Position numbers and translations under genes: made by a program
The notes under the pieces: model-generated
Told to the model about the DNA's origin: nothing
Seen by the model: the letters and a program-made list of their open reading frames with translations, nothing else
Databases searched by the model: none
From: an uncultured Bacteroidales bacterium
GTDB lineage: Bacteria; Bacteroidota; Bacteroidia; Bacteroidales; UBA932
Assembly: GCA_900318015.1 (NCBI GenBank)
Contig: ONJB01000016.1
Coordinates: 1-55,817, forward strand
DNA: 55,817 bases
Direction of reading: 5' to 3'
Part shown: positions 21,997 through 29,880 of the stretch, one piece after another
Numbering within the stretch: position 1 is the first letter of the stretch
How the letters are laid out: the number at the start of each line of letters is the position of its first letter

Positions 21997-24930
21997 ATGG
22001 TAGATAAATTATTCAAGCGGGTGGATTTTTTGTTGGCATTTTTTTCATGCCTGTTCCTGCTTCCCGGAAGACTTTCCGCGGAGGCGGGACCGGAAGACTA
22101 CCTCGTTATCAACCGGCTGACCCGGCAGAGCGGACTGCCGGACCAGGATGTCAACCGAATCTACTTCGACAGCAAGGGGTACGCCTGGATCAGCACCTTC
22201 GGCGGAGGGCTGGTCCGCTACGATGGCGATTCCTTCGTCAAGTTCACGGCGAAGACGGATCCGGAATTCATCAACGACTTTGTGAACCAGTGCAGTGAAG
22301 ATGACTTTGGACGGCTGTGGATTCCCACGGCGGGAGGCATGGACATCCTGGACTTGAAGTCTCTCTCTTTGGTCGAATCGATCCCCGGGATGACCCGGGC
22401 GTGGCGGCGGACGCACTCGCCAGGAGACGTGAACCGGGACGCCAACGGATGTCTGTGGTTCGTTTCGGACGACATCCTGTACAGAGTATCCTTCTCCGGG
22501 ACGGGAGACCGCTGCCAGATCGATTCACTGCACTGCGAGGTCACGAACGCAGGTCTCATGTCCCGGATCGACGATGTCGAAGGAGACGGATCCGCCTGGA
22601 TCACCCTCGGCGGACATTTCTTCAAAGTCAGGCACATCGAGGGCAAGGGGCTGTCCCTGTCGGGAATCCTGCCGGGGGTCGACATCGGAGAAGACAACAA
22701 GGCGACCGCGTATCTGCGCACCGGCAACGAAGTGTGGGTCGGCACGCTGAAGGGGCTGTACCGGATGAATGTCACCTCGGGAAAAGCGGTCTGCTTCCTT
22801 CATTCCGAATCGGACCGTCACTCTCTTCCGAATGACGAGATTACCGGGTTGTGCCTCTCGCCGGAGGGCGAGGTCGTGGTCGGAACGCTGGGAGGCGTCA
22901 GCATCTACCATGCAGGCGAGCAGGCGTTCGACACCTACAGTTCCCACCCCAACGAGTATGGGAACTCCCTGCTCCCGGGAGAAAGGGTGCGGAGCCTCGC
23001 AGTCAGGGACCGGCAGATCTGGGTTGGCCTGGAAGCGGAAGGGCTGGCCATCATCCAGCGGAAACCGCTCCAGATCATCAACCTTTCCCATATCGAGAAC
23101 CAGTCCGCGCCGATTCCGTCTACCCCCGTCCGGGCCATGCTCCTCGACAGCCAGGGCGTCCTGTGGCTGGCAGCCACCGGATACGGCCTGTGCCGGCAGG
23201 TCGGCGACCTCGTGTTCCGGAACTACAACACGAACAATTCCGCCCTCTCCGACAACTTGATCACAGCTTTCTGCGAGGACGGGCAGGGCCGGATCTGGAT
23301 GGGCACCGTCGACGGACACCTGAACTACATCAGCCTGTCCGGGTCCGATGTCATCCACCTCCCCGAGGGGCATGCGTCGGAAGCGGCCAGAAGCATCGAC
23401 GTCGTCTTTGGGATGACCTATGACCCCGTCAATGACTATATCTGGGTTTCCGCCCATAACGGGCTGTATATCTATGATTTAGGGAAGTCTACCTATTCCC
23501 GGTATCCGGGAAAGACGGCTTCGTGCTTCGGAATGTGCCTGACTTCGGACCAGCTGTGGGTGAGCAGCATCGACGGACTGAACGTCATCGACCTGAAGAC
23601 CCTGGAATCCCGGCTGGTCGTCCGGATGCCCCCCTGCATGGCGCTGGCCCCTGACGGAAACGCCCTTTGGGCGGGGACCTACGGGAATGGCCTCTGCCGG
23701 TTGGACAACTTGCAGTCCGACAAGCCGGACATGACGTTCTATTCGGAGCAGGACGGACTGGTGGACAGCCAGATCCAAGGCCTGCTGCTGGACGGACACC
23801 ATCTGTGGATCACGACCGAAAACGGCCTCTCTCTCCTGGACACGGAGGCCGGAGAGATGACCGGCTATGGCCTGCAGGACGGCCTGAAATCCATGGCTTT
23901 CTGCGAAAACAGCGCCTTGAAAGGAGCCGACGGGACCATCTACTTCGGACAGAAAGAAGGTCTGAGCATCCTCCGTTCCAGCCATGTCCTGCAGGAATCC
24001 GGGAACAAACCCACGGTGGTCATTTCCGGGTACTGGTCGAAAGGGGAGTTCCACAACCTCTCGTTCACGGACACCATGAGCAAGGATGAAATGAATCTCG
24101 ATTTCACCTTGAAATTCTCCGACTTGTCCTACTCCCCGGGAGCGGACAACCACTACGAGACCCGGATCCTGCCGCTGAGCAAAGAATGGGCGGTCGTTTT
24201 CGAGAACGACACCCATATCAAATACGGGCACATCCCGGGCGGAAAATACAAGGTCCAGATCCGGGCCGTGGACAAGAACGGGAACGTCCTGTCCCAGGAT
24301 GAAAAGACGCTGGAAGTCATCCCCGTCCTGTACAACCGGTGGTGGTTCCGGCTGCTTGTCCTGCTGCTTGTCGCATACCTCGCATACCTGTTCGTGCGCT
24401 GGTACACGCGCTCCCTCAAGCGGAAAAGAGACCTGTTGCAGCAGGAGGTGGACCGGCAGACGAAAGAACTGAAGGAAAAGAAAGAAGAGCTGGAGCGGAA
24501 GGCGGACGAACTCTCGGAGCAGAATGCCCTCCTGCAAAAGCAGAACGAGATGATCGCCAGCCACAACACGCTGCTGTCCAGCACCTTGTCGAACAAGGAA
24601 ACCGATTTCTCCGCGAAGCTCCTGGACGCCATCCAGAAACTGTACAAGGACCCGGAGCTCGACGTCCATACCCTCGCCGACGCGATGGACATGAACCGCG
24701 CCCTGCTGAACGAGAAGATCCAGAACGCCCTCGGGATGACCACGGCGCAGTTCATCCGGACCTACCGCCTGAATGTGGCAAAGGAGATGATCTGCAACGG
24801 GACCAACAAGGACATGAACATCTCCGAAATCGCCTACGAGGTCGGATTCAACGACCCCAAGTATTTCACCCGCTGCTTCACCAAGGAGTTCGACGCCACG
24901 CCTTCCGACTTATTCAAGGAGCACAATTGA
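21997..24930 (+). CDS. SusR/HTCS-like membrane regulator: two-component propeller, Y_Y_Y, TM, coiled coil, AraC HTH
   Basis: An open frame runs upstream, but the ATG at 21997 gives a signal/anchor (VDFLLAFFSCLFLLPG) and 977 aa. Residues about 30-700 contain repeated propeller blades (SKGYAWISTFGGGLVRYDG, DGQGRIWMGTVDGHLNYI, NDYIWVSAHNGLYIYD, GNALWAGTYGNGLCRL). Next come a Y_Y_Y domain (about 715-775), a transmembrane helix near 784-803 (LLVLLLVAYLAYLFV), a Lys/Glu/Gln-rich coiled coil (about 805-870) and an AraC-type helix-turn-helix (about 877-977; ISEIAYEVGFNDPKYFTRCF). There is no His-kinase, HATPase or receiver domain. It is therefore a one-component relative of hybrid two-component PUL sensors and probably activates the divergent susC operon on sensing a periplasmic oligosaccharide. 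Confidence 0.92.
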   Translation: MVDKLFKRVDFLLAFFSCLFLLPGRLSAEAGPEDYLVINRLTRQSGLPDQDVNRIYFDSKGYAWISTFGGGLVRYDGDSFVKFTAKTDPEFINDFVNQCSEDDFGRLWIPTAGGMDILDLKSLSLVESIPGMTRAWRRTHSPGDVNRDANGCLWFVSDDILYRVSFSGTGDRCQIDSLHCEVTNAGLMSRIDDVEGDGSAWITLGGHFFKVRHIEGKGLSLSGILPGVDIGEDNKATAYLRTGNEVWVGTLKGLYRMNVTSGKAVCFLHSESDRHSLPNDEITGLCLSPEGEVVVGTLGGVSIYHAGEQAFDTYSSHPNEYGNSLLPGERVRSLAVRDRQIWVGLEAEGLAIIQRKPLQIINLSHIENQSAPIPSTPVRAMLLDSQGVLWLAATGYGLCRQVGDLVFRNYNTNNSALSDNLITAFCEDGQGRIWMGTVDGHLNYISLSGSDVIHLPEGHASEAARSIDVVFGMTYDPVNDYIWVSAHNGLYIYDLGKSTYSRYPGKTASCFGMCLTSDQLWVSSIDGLNVIDLKTLESRLVVRMPPCMALAPDGNALWAGTYGNGLCRLDNLQSDKPDMTFYSEQDGLVDSQIQGLLLDGHHLWITTENGLSLLDTEAGEMTGYGLQDGLKSMAFCENSALKGADGTIYFGQKEGLSILRSSHVLQESGNKPTVVISGYWSKGEFHNLSFTDTMSKDEMNLDFTLKFSDLSYSPGADNHYETRILPLSKEWAVVFENDTHIKYGHIPGGKYKVQIRAVDKNGNVLSQDEKTLEVIPVLYNRWWFRLLVLLLVAYLAYLFVRWYTRSLKRKRDLLQQEVDRQTKELKEKKEELERKADELSEQNALLQKQNEMIASHNTLLSSTLSNKETDFSAKLLDAIQKLYKDPELDVHTLADAMDMNRALLNEKIQNALGMTTAQFIRTYRLNVAKEMICNGTNKDMNISEIAYEVGFNDPKYFTRCFTKEFDATPSDLFKEHN

Positions 24931-24957
24931 GAATCTGCCCGAAATAAACTATATTTG
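24926..24957 (+). promoter_or_regulatory. Promoter of the mgtC-like gene
   Basis: ATTG at 24926-24929, inside the end of the regulator gene, 20 nt, then a perfect TATATTTG at 24950-24957. The ATG is at 24988. Confidence 0.55.
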
Positions 24958-24987
24958 CATCTGAAACAGAATTAACTACGACCCGAT

Positions 24988-25620
24988 ATGTCTCCTTTGC
25001 TTGATTTGTCCATCCGCGTGCTGGCGGCCGCCTTCGTGGGCGCGGTCATCGGCTACGAGCGGGAAATCCGCGCCAAGGGCGCCGGCATGCGTACGCACGT
25101 GCTCGTCGCGCTCGGCTCCGCGCTGTTCATGATCGTTTCGCAGTTCGGCTTCGAAGGAGCCCCCCGGTTCGATGCGGCCCGTGTCGCGGCCGGCGTGGTG
25201 GGCGGCCTCGGTTTCCTCGGCGGCGGTATCATCATGAAGACCAAGAACCACGTGTCCGGCCTCACCACGGCCGCCGGCCTGTGGGTGACCGGTTCACTGG
25301 GACTGGCCCTGGGCTGCGGGATGTACGCGCTGAGCGGCATCTGCACCGTCCTGGTGCTTGTGTGCCTGGAGGTTCTGAACTCCAGCAGCATCAAGTTTGG
25401 AGACAAGGAAATCAACGCCGTGTTCTCTTCGCCGGACCAGGAAGCCATCAAGGAAGCCCTCACCAGCCTGGGACGCCGCGTCAAGGACTACTCGCTCTCC
25501 AAGCAGGAAAATGGCTACAAGCTCGAAGCCGTCCTGCACGTGCCCAAGAAAGAATATGGGGTGAATCTCATCAACACCCTTTCTTCCATCCCCGGCGTGC
25601 AGCTGGAGAGTTTCGACTGA
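24988..25620 (+). CDS. MgtC/SapB family membrane protein
   Basis: The 210-residue protein shows the MgtC/SapB core: LLDLSIRVLAAAFVGAVIGYERE, GAGMRTHVLVALGSALFMIVS, ARVAAGVVGGLGFLGGGIIMK, VSGLTTAAGLWVTGSLGLALG, then a last membrane segment. A C-terminal soluble ACT-like domain (about 135-210, DQEAIKEALTSLGRRVKDY...YGVNLINTLSSIPGVQLES) follows. About five transmembrane helices are predicted. In Salmonella, MgtC affects ATP synthase and phosphate uptake; in other bacteria the role is less clear. The gene has its own promoter and converges on the Na/Pi cotransporter-fusion gene with only 4 nt between stops. That proximity suggests a possible link to phosphate or magnesium homeostasis. Confidence 0.9.
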   Translation: MSPLLDLSIRVLAAAFVGAVIGYEREIRAKGAGMRTHVLVALGSALFMIVSQFGFEGAPRFDAARVAAGVVGGLGFLGGGIIMKTKNHVSGLTTAAGLWVTGSLGLALGCGMYALSGICTVLVLVCLEVLNSSSIKFGDKEINAVFSSPDQEAIKEALTSLGRRVKDYSLSKQENGYKLEAVLHVPKKEYGVNLINTLSSIPGVQLESFD

Positions 25621-25624
25621 TTTC

Positions 25625-27586
25625 CTATTCCTGGAACGAATACCCGAAACCGGGACGGGTCACGATGCAGTCCGCGTAAGGGCCGATCTTCTTGCGGATG
25701 CGGGTGATGTTCACGTCCACGGTGCGGGCCGTCACGATCACGTCGTCGGGCCAGACCGCGGAGAGCAGCTCCTCGCGGGAGAACACTTTCCCCCGGTTTT
25801 CCAGGAACAGCTTTAAGAGCTCGTACTCGGTCTTGGTAAAGGAAACGACCGTTCCGTCCACGCTGATCTCCTTCGCGTCGGTGTCCATCTGGATGCCGCG
25901 GAAGCGGATGCCGTTGCGGATGGCGCCCAGGCGGGCCTCCACGACATTGATGATGTAGTCGCCGGTCTTCTCGCATTCGCTGAAGAGGTCCACGAACACG
26001 GTGCCCTTATCGTAATCGTACTTGCGGGCATCCAGGTTCTCGATGTTCTGCCGCTTGAGCGCATTGCGGCAGGCGTTGATCTGGCGTTCCAGATCCTCGG
26101 AAACGCCGATTCCGAAATCTTCCTTGTGCCCGGAAAGGACGGTGTTCATCCGGACGAGCGCCTCTTCCACGAGCGCGAACATGCGCTGGATGCCTTCGTC
26201 CATTTCCGGTGTGAAAACGATCTTGGTCGCCCGCTTGCGGCGCAGGATCCGGGCCAGGTTGAAGCAGCTGTCGCCCACGGACTCCAACTCGCCGATCTGG
26301 CGGAGCATCGCGCGGATCTTTTCCTTGGTGTCGTCGGACAGATGGGCCTCCCCGACGGCGCTCAGGTACCGGCCGATCTCATTCTCCATCCGGTCACTGC
26401 CCTCCTCTCCCTTGCGGATGCGCTCGAAGAGCCTGGCAAACGCCTGCTCGTCCTCCATCGCATACATTTCTTTCACCTGCTCGAACATCCGCTGCGTATT
26501 TTCTCCGAATACCGCGATCTCCTTCTGCGCCTGCAGGACCGAGATTTCCGGGGTGTTCATGATACCGACCCGGATGTACTGCAGGCGGAATTCGTCCTCG
26601 TCTTCCGTCTTCTTGGGCTTGATCAGGAAGCACACCAGTTTCTCGATCTGCGGGATGAACCAGATCAGGATGGCCGTGTTGATCACGTTGAAACACGTGT
26701 GGAATGTGGCCAGGGCAAAGGAAAGCTGGGTGGGACTCTGCTCTGCGGCGTTGGGGTCCAGCCCCACGATGCCGCACACCATCCGCACGAACGGGAAGAA
26801 GAGAATCAGCACCCAGATGACGCCGAACACGTTGAATACCAGGTGCGCCATGGCGGTTCGCCGGGCTTGCGTATTCGCGCTCAGCGCAGCCAGGTTCGCC
26901 GTGACCGTCGTGCCGATGTTCTCGCCCATCACCAGGGCGATGCCCTGGAAGATGGAAATCGCCCCGGTCGCGCAGAGGACCATCGTGATAGCCATGAGTG
27001 CCGCCGAGCTCTGCACCAGCGCAGTCAGGATCGTGCCGATCAAAAGGAAAAGCAGGATCGTGCCGTAATTGGTCTTGAAACTCGAGAAGAAGGCGACCAC
27101 CTCCGGCTTGCTCGCGAGATCCATTTCCACACCCGTCTGCTTGAGCATCCCGAGGGCGAACAGCAGGAAGGAAAGACCGAAGAGGAAATCGCCGAAATAG
27201 CGGTGCTTGCCGATCTGGATCAGGATGATGCCGATAAGGAAGGCCGGCCACACGACATTGACGACGTTGAAGGAGAAGCCGGCGGACATGATCCACGCGC
27301 TCATCGTCGTGCCGATGTTGGCCCCCATGATAATCGAGATGGCTTGAGCGAGGGTAAGCAGGGCCGCATTCACGAAAGAGACCGTCATGACGGTGGTCGC
27401 GGCGGAAGATTGGACCGCTACGGTCACCAGGGCGCCGGTCGCCACGCCGGTGAACCGGTTCGTGGTCATCGCGCCCAGCAAGTGACGCAGCTGCGGGCCC
27501 GCCATCTTCTGGAGGGCCTCGCTCATCATCTTCATTCCGAATATCAGGAGGGCGATCGAGCCCAGGAGCTTCAAGGCAATCAGCAT
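25625..27586 (-). CDS. Na+/phosphate cotransporter fused to PhoU and an OmpR/PhoB-type winged-helix DNA-binding domain
   Basis: I place the start at the ATG at 27586 (653 aa); the TTG at 27607 lies inside the -7 element. Residues 1-325 form the Na_Pi_cotrans transporter with both QSS signatures (VQSSAATTVM at about 58, LVQSSAALMA at about 191), ANIGTT and ENIGTT. Residues about 355-557 form a PhoU-like helical domain with two metal-site motifs, ELESVGDSCFN and ECEKTGDYIINV. Such transporter-PhoU fusions are known. Unusually, residues about 560-653 are a complete OmpR/PhoB winged helix: ISVDGTVVSFTKTEYELLKL, FSREELLSAVWP, recognition helix RTVDVNITRIRKKI, and the wing RPGFGYSF. No receiver domain is present. 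The protein could be a transporter that regulates transcription directly from the membrane. No frameshift is visible at the junction. Confidence 0.9.
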   Translation of the reverse strand: MLIALKLLGSIALLIFGMKMMSEALQKMAGPQLRHLLGAMTTNRFTGVATGALVTVAVQSSAATTVMTVSFVNAALLTLAQAISIIMGANIGTTMSAWIMSAGFSFNVVNVVWPAFLIGIILIQIGKHRYFGDFLFGLSFLLFALGMLKQTGVEMDLASKPEVVAFFSSFKTNYGTILLFLLIGTILTALVQSSAALMAITMVLCATGAISIFQGIALVMGENIGTTVTANLAALSANTQARRTAMAHLVFNVFGVIWVLILFFPFVRMVCGIVGLDPNAAEQSPTQLSFALATFHTCFNVINTAILIWFIPQIEKLVCFLIKPKKTEDEDEFRLQYIRVGIMNTPEISVLQAQKEIAVFGENTQRMFEQVKEMYAMEDEQAFARLFERIRKGEEGSDRMENEIGRYLSAVGEAHLSDDTKEKIRAMLRQIGELESVGDSCFNLARILRRKRATKIVFTPEMDEGIQRMFALVEEALVRMNTVLSGHKEDFGIGVSEDLERQINACRNALKRQNIENLDARKYDYDKGTVFVDLFSECEKTGDYIINVVEARLGAIRNGIRFRGIQMDTDAKEISVDGTVVSFTKTEYELLKLFLENRGKVFSREELLSAVWPDDVIVTARTVDVNITRIRKKIGPYADCIVTRPGFGYSFQE

Positions 27587-27604
27587 GTCCGTCGAATTAT
27601 GATA

Positions 27605-27636
27605 CAAAGATACACCCGGAGGCCGTTTCCCTCAAG
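27605..27636 (-). promoter_or_regulatory. Promoter of the transporter-PhoU-winged-helix gene
   Basis: On the minus strand: CTTG at 27636-27633, exactly 20 nt, then a perfect TATCTTTG at 27612-27605. The ATG is 18 nt beyond the -7 box. This decides the start at 27586. Confidence 0.65.
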
Positions 27637-27648
27637 GGAAAAAAACAA

Positions 27649-27687
27649 TTGTAACAGAATTTTAATGCCCTTTTCCGGGTTTGTAAC
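27649..27687. promoter_or_regulatory. Candidate operator: 11-bp-spaced heptamers with TTGTAAC copies
   Basis: TTGTAAC at 27649-27655, TTTTAAT at 27660-27666, TTTTCCG at 27671-27677 and TTGTAAC at 27681-27687 are spaced about 11, 11 and 10 bp. OmpR/PhoB proteins typically bind 7-bp direct repeats with 4-bp spacers. The array lies just upstream of the -33 box of the winged-helix fusion gene and in front of the divergent PepSY-like gene. The middle two units match only weakly, so this is a suggestion. Confidence 0.35.
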
Positions 27688-27732
27688 CGCCCAGAAATCT
27701 CTTTTTCCTATCTTGCGGAAACCCCTGAAAGT

Positions 27733-28170
27733 ATGAAAAAGATGCTTCTCCTCGCCCTTGCTTCCCTTCTTTTGCTGCTGACCGGATGCGCCTTCGGCCT
27801 GAAACAGCCGCCGAAAACGATCCGTCAGGCCTTCGACTCGCAGTTCCCCGGCGCCAGCCATGTGGAATGGGAAAGAGTGATGTCCACCTACAAGGCGGAG
27901 TTCTATCACGACGGTCACGAGAAAGAGGCCCAGTTCGACAAGGACGGCACCTGGCGGCGCACGAAGACGGAACTCTCCTTCCTCGACATCCCCGCCCCGG
28001 TCATGAAGGCCGCACAGGAATACTGTGACTGGGAAATCGACGACATCCTCCTGTTCGAACAGGCGGACGGGGTCCCGGCCTACTACCAGATCGAATACGA
28101 CCGGGAGCATTCGGACCGCGAGAAGCAGCTCCTCCTGTTTCCCGACGGATCGGTCTTTACGCGCCTTTAG
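27733..28170 (+). CDS. PepSY-like (BLIP-like) lipoprotein
   Basis: The 145-residue protein has a lipoprotein signal (LLLALASLLLLLTGC). The rest fits the periplasmic 'PepSY-like, beta-lactamase-inhibitor-like' family of Bacteroidota: TIRQAFDSQFPGASHVEWERV, YKAEFYHDGHEKEAQFDKDGTW, LPxxV-like LDIPAPVMKAAQEYCDWEIDDI, YYQIEYDRE, and a closing FPDGSVFTRL. These two-repeat alpha/beta proteins are usually about this length; their function is unknown, though inhibitor or metal-response roles have been suggested. A TATCTTGC -7-like box lies at 27709-27716. The gene is divergent from the transporter-winged-helix fusion and shares its upstream region, so it is a candidate target of that regulator. Its stop overlaps the convergent TlpA-like gene. 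Confidence 0.75.
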   Translation: MKKMLLLALASLLLLLTGCAFGLKQPPKTIRQAFDSQFPGASHVEWERVMSTYKAEFYHDGHEKEAQFDKDGTWRRTKTELSFLDIPAPVMKAAQEYCDWEIDDILLFEQADGVPAYYQIEYDREHSDREKQLLLFPDGSVFTRL

Positions 28171-29144
28171 CGCGAAAGCAAGTCTGCGACCGTCGTGTAG
28201 ATATCCTCGCCGCGGAGACCGCGCTGGAGGATAGTCCCGTCCGGCCCGAAGAGGATCAGGTGCGGGATGGCGTTCACGCCATACAGCTCAAGCGGAATCC
28301 GCTGCGCGTCCAGGATCTGGTTCCAGGGCATGTCCAGGGTCGAAAGCGCCTGCTCCGTGTCCGCCCGCTTGTCGCTCACGGCAATGCTCACCACATCGAA
28401 CCGGTCGCCGTGGAACGCCTCCCAGGTCTTCTTGATGAAAGGCATTTCCGCCTTGCAGGGGCCGCACCAGGAGGCCCAGTGGTCCAGCAGGATATATCGG
28501 CCGCGGCCCACATAATCCGAAAGCTTCACATCCGTACCGTCGGGATTGCCGCCCGCGATCAAGTAGTCCGTGAAGGGCTGCCCCGGCGCGGTGGTCCGCT
28601 GGATCATGATGGCATCATAGGCCGATTTCACCAGATAGAATTCCTGCAAATGAGCGGGCAGCAGCTCATAAAGCGAAAGGAAACGGTCCGCGTCCACGTG
28701 CGCGAGATCTTCCAGCGCCACCGCCCCGACGAGGTTGTCGCGGTTCGCCCGGACGACCGAGTCGGCCAGCGCGGTCTTTTCCGCCCGCTGTTCCCGCTTA
28801 TACCCATAGAAACGGCGGTGGAAAGCGCCGTACGCGTCTTCCATCGGAGTCCCGGAGACCGTCCGTTCGTCGATGTCCACCGTGGCGGTTCCCGGCTCCA
28901 GGATCAGGTGGACCCGCTGCTTGCCGTTGCCCACATAGGCAAAGAATGGCTCCTGGATGCGCCCGCTGAAGGTGAATGCGCCGTCCCGGACCGCCGTTTG
29001 CGCCAGCGTGTCCTTGGCGTTCTGGTCGATCAGCCAGACGGGCGTTCCGTCCTCGGCCGTATAGATGCCGTCAATCCGGTATTGACTGGACGTGCAGGCT
29101 GTCAGCAGGGCGAATAACAGCCCGTAAACGAAATGTATTCTCAT
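28167..29144 (-). CDS. TlpA-like thiol-disulfide oxidoreductase lipoprotein with DUF4369 N-terminus
   Basis: The 325-residue protein has a lipoprotein signal (LLFALLTACTSS). A DUF4369 beta-rich domain (about 20-110; YRIDGIYTAEDGTPVWLID, PFFAYVGNGKQRVHLILEPG) and a helical linker follow. The C-terminal thioredoxin domain (about 195-325) has ILLDHWASWCGPCKAEMPFI with a CGPC-type active site, and NAIPHLILFGPDG carries the cis-Pro. This architecture is typical of periplasmic thiol-disulfide reductases in Bacteroidota. It is the last of three leftward genes (CDF exporter, acid phosphatase, this gene) separated by 3-4 nt. Its end overlaps the PepSY-like gene by 4 nt. Confidence 0.92.
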   Translation of the reverse strand: MRIHFVYGLLFALLTACTSSQYRIDGIYTAEDGTPVWLIDQNAKDTLAQTAVRDGAFTFSGRIQEPFFAYVGNGKQRVHLILEPGTATVDIDERTVSGTPMEDAYGAFHRRFYGYKREQRAEKTALADSVVRANRDNLVGAVALEDLAHVDADRFLSLYELLPAHLQEFYLVKSAYDAIMIQRTTAPGQPFTDYLIAGGNPDGTDVKLSDYVGRGRYILLDHWASWCGPCKAEMPFIKKTWEAFHGDRFDVVSIAVSDKRADTEQALSTLDMPWNQILDAQRIPLELYGVNAIPHLILFGPDGTILQRGLRGEDIYTTVADLLSR

Positions 29145-29147
29145 AAG

Positions 29148-29876
29148 CTATGGCTTGGATGCGGTCAGGCGGCGGAATTCTTCGCGGGCCAGGGCGATCT
29201 GGACCCGGTAGCCGAGGCTCGTCTGCATCCGGGCGTAGCCGATGCAGGCGGCGGTGGCGCTGGCGTCCACGTCGCTCTGCCAATGGCAGCCCGCGATGAC
29301 GCGGCTCTCGCCGGAGACGAAGGCGCGGGCGAAGAGCGCTTCGGCGGCCTCCGGATTGATCTCGGAAAGCACCAGCGCGGCGCTCCAGGCCCGGATTGTA
29401 TGTCCGGAAGGATAGGAGCCTTCCGTCGCCAGCCAGGCATCATCCTGCGGGAAGATGGATGCTTCCTTGAAACGGGCATACGGACGCATCCGGAAGTAAT
29501 GGGCCTTGGGCCGGAAACGGATCTGCTCGACGGTGGATATCCCGTTGACGAAGGCGCGGTAGATCTCCGGCGTCTTCTCCGGAGAGATCTCCACCCCGAA
29601 GGGCACGCTGTAGATGGCCCGCAGGGTGTCCAGGTCCCAGACGGCGTCCCGTTTGGCCACGGCGAGCCGCTCCGGATTCAGCCGCTGCGTCTTTCCCCAC
29701 ATGTACCGCATGATGTCGTGCGTGAAGGCCTCGCCGATGGTATCGGGCGGGGCCGGGAGGCATTGCACCAGGTCCGGGAGCTCCTCCTCGGTCAGATAGA
29801 GTTCGACCGCCGGCTGGGCCCGGAGGACAAGGGCGCCGAAAAACAGGGCGACAAGGGTAGGGATCAATGATTTCAT
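29148..29876 (-). CDS. Class A non-specific acid phosphatase (PAP2 superfamily), secreted
   Basis: The 242-residue protein has a signal peptide ending ...LVLRAQ. The PAP2/class A acid phosphatase signature is complete: KAHYFRMRPY (KxxxxxxRP), GSYPSGHT (PSGH with the first catalytic His) and SRVIAGCHWQSDVDA (SRxxxxxHxxxD with the nucleophile His). GSYPSGHTIRAWS is the class A form seen in PhoN-type enzymes. It should release phosphate from organic esters in the periplasm. Its placement between the CDF exporter and the TlpA-like gene (gaps of 4 and 3 nt), near the phosphate-cotransporter fusion, suggests a phosphate-scavenging context. Confidence 0.93.
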   Translation of the reverse strand: MKSLIPTLVALFFGALVLRAQPAVELYLTEEELPDLVQCLPAPPDTIGEAFTHDIMRYMWGKTQRLNPERLAVAKRDAVWDLDTLRAIYSVPFGVEISPEKTPEIYRAFVNGISTVEQIRFRPKAHYFRMRPYARFKEASIFPQDDAWLATEGSYPSGHTIRAWSAALVLSEINPEAAEALFARAFVSGESRVIAGCHWQSDVDASATAACIGYARMQTSLGYRVQIALAREEFRRLTASKP

Positions 29877-29880
29877 GCGG

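Noticed and set aside
25890-25930. Frameshift artefact joining a response regulator to the transporter
   Set aside because: The reading frame is continuous through PhoU and the winged helix, and no receiver-domain remnant is present in any frame nearby. Read-level checking is still desirable.
27587-27607. TTG start extending the transporter-winged-helix protein by 7 residues
   Set aside because: The TTG is part of the perfect TATCTTTG -7 element, so it would not be in the transcript.
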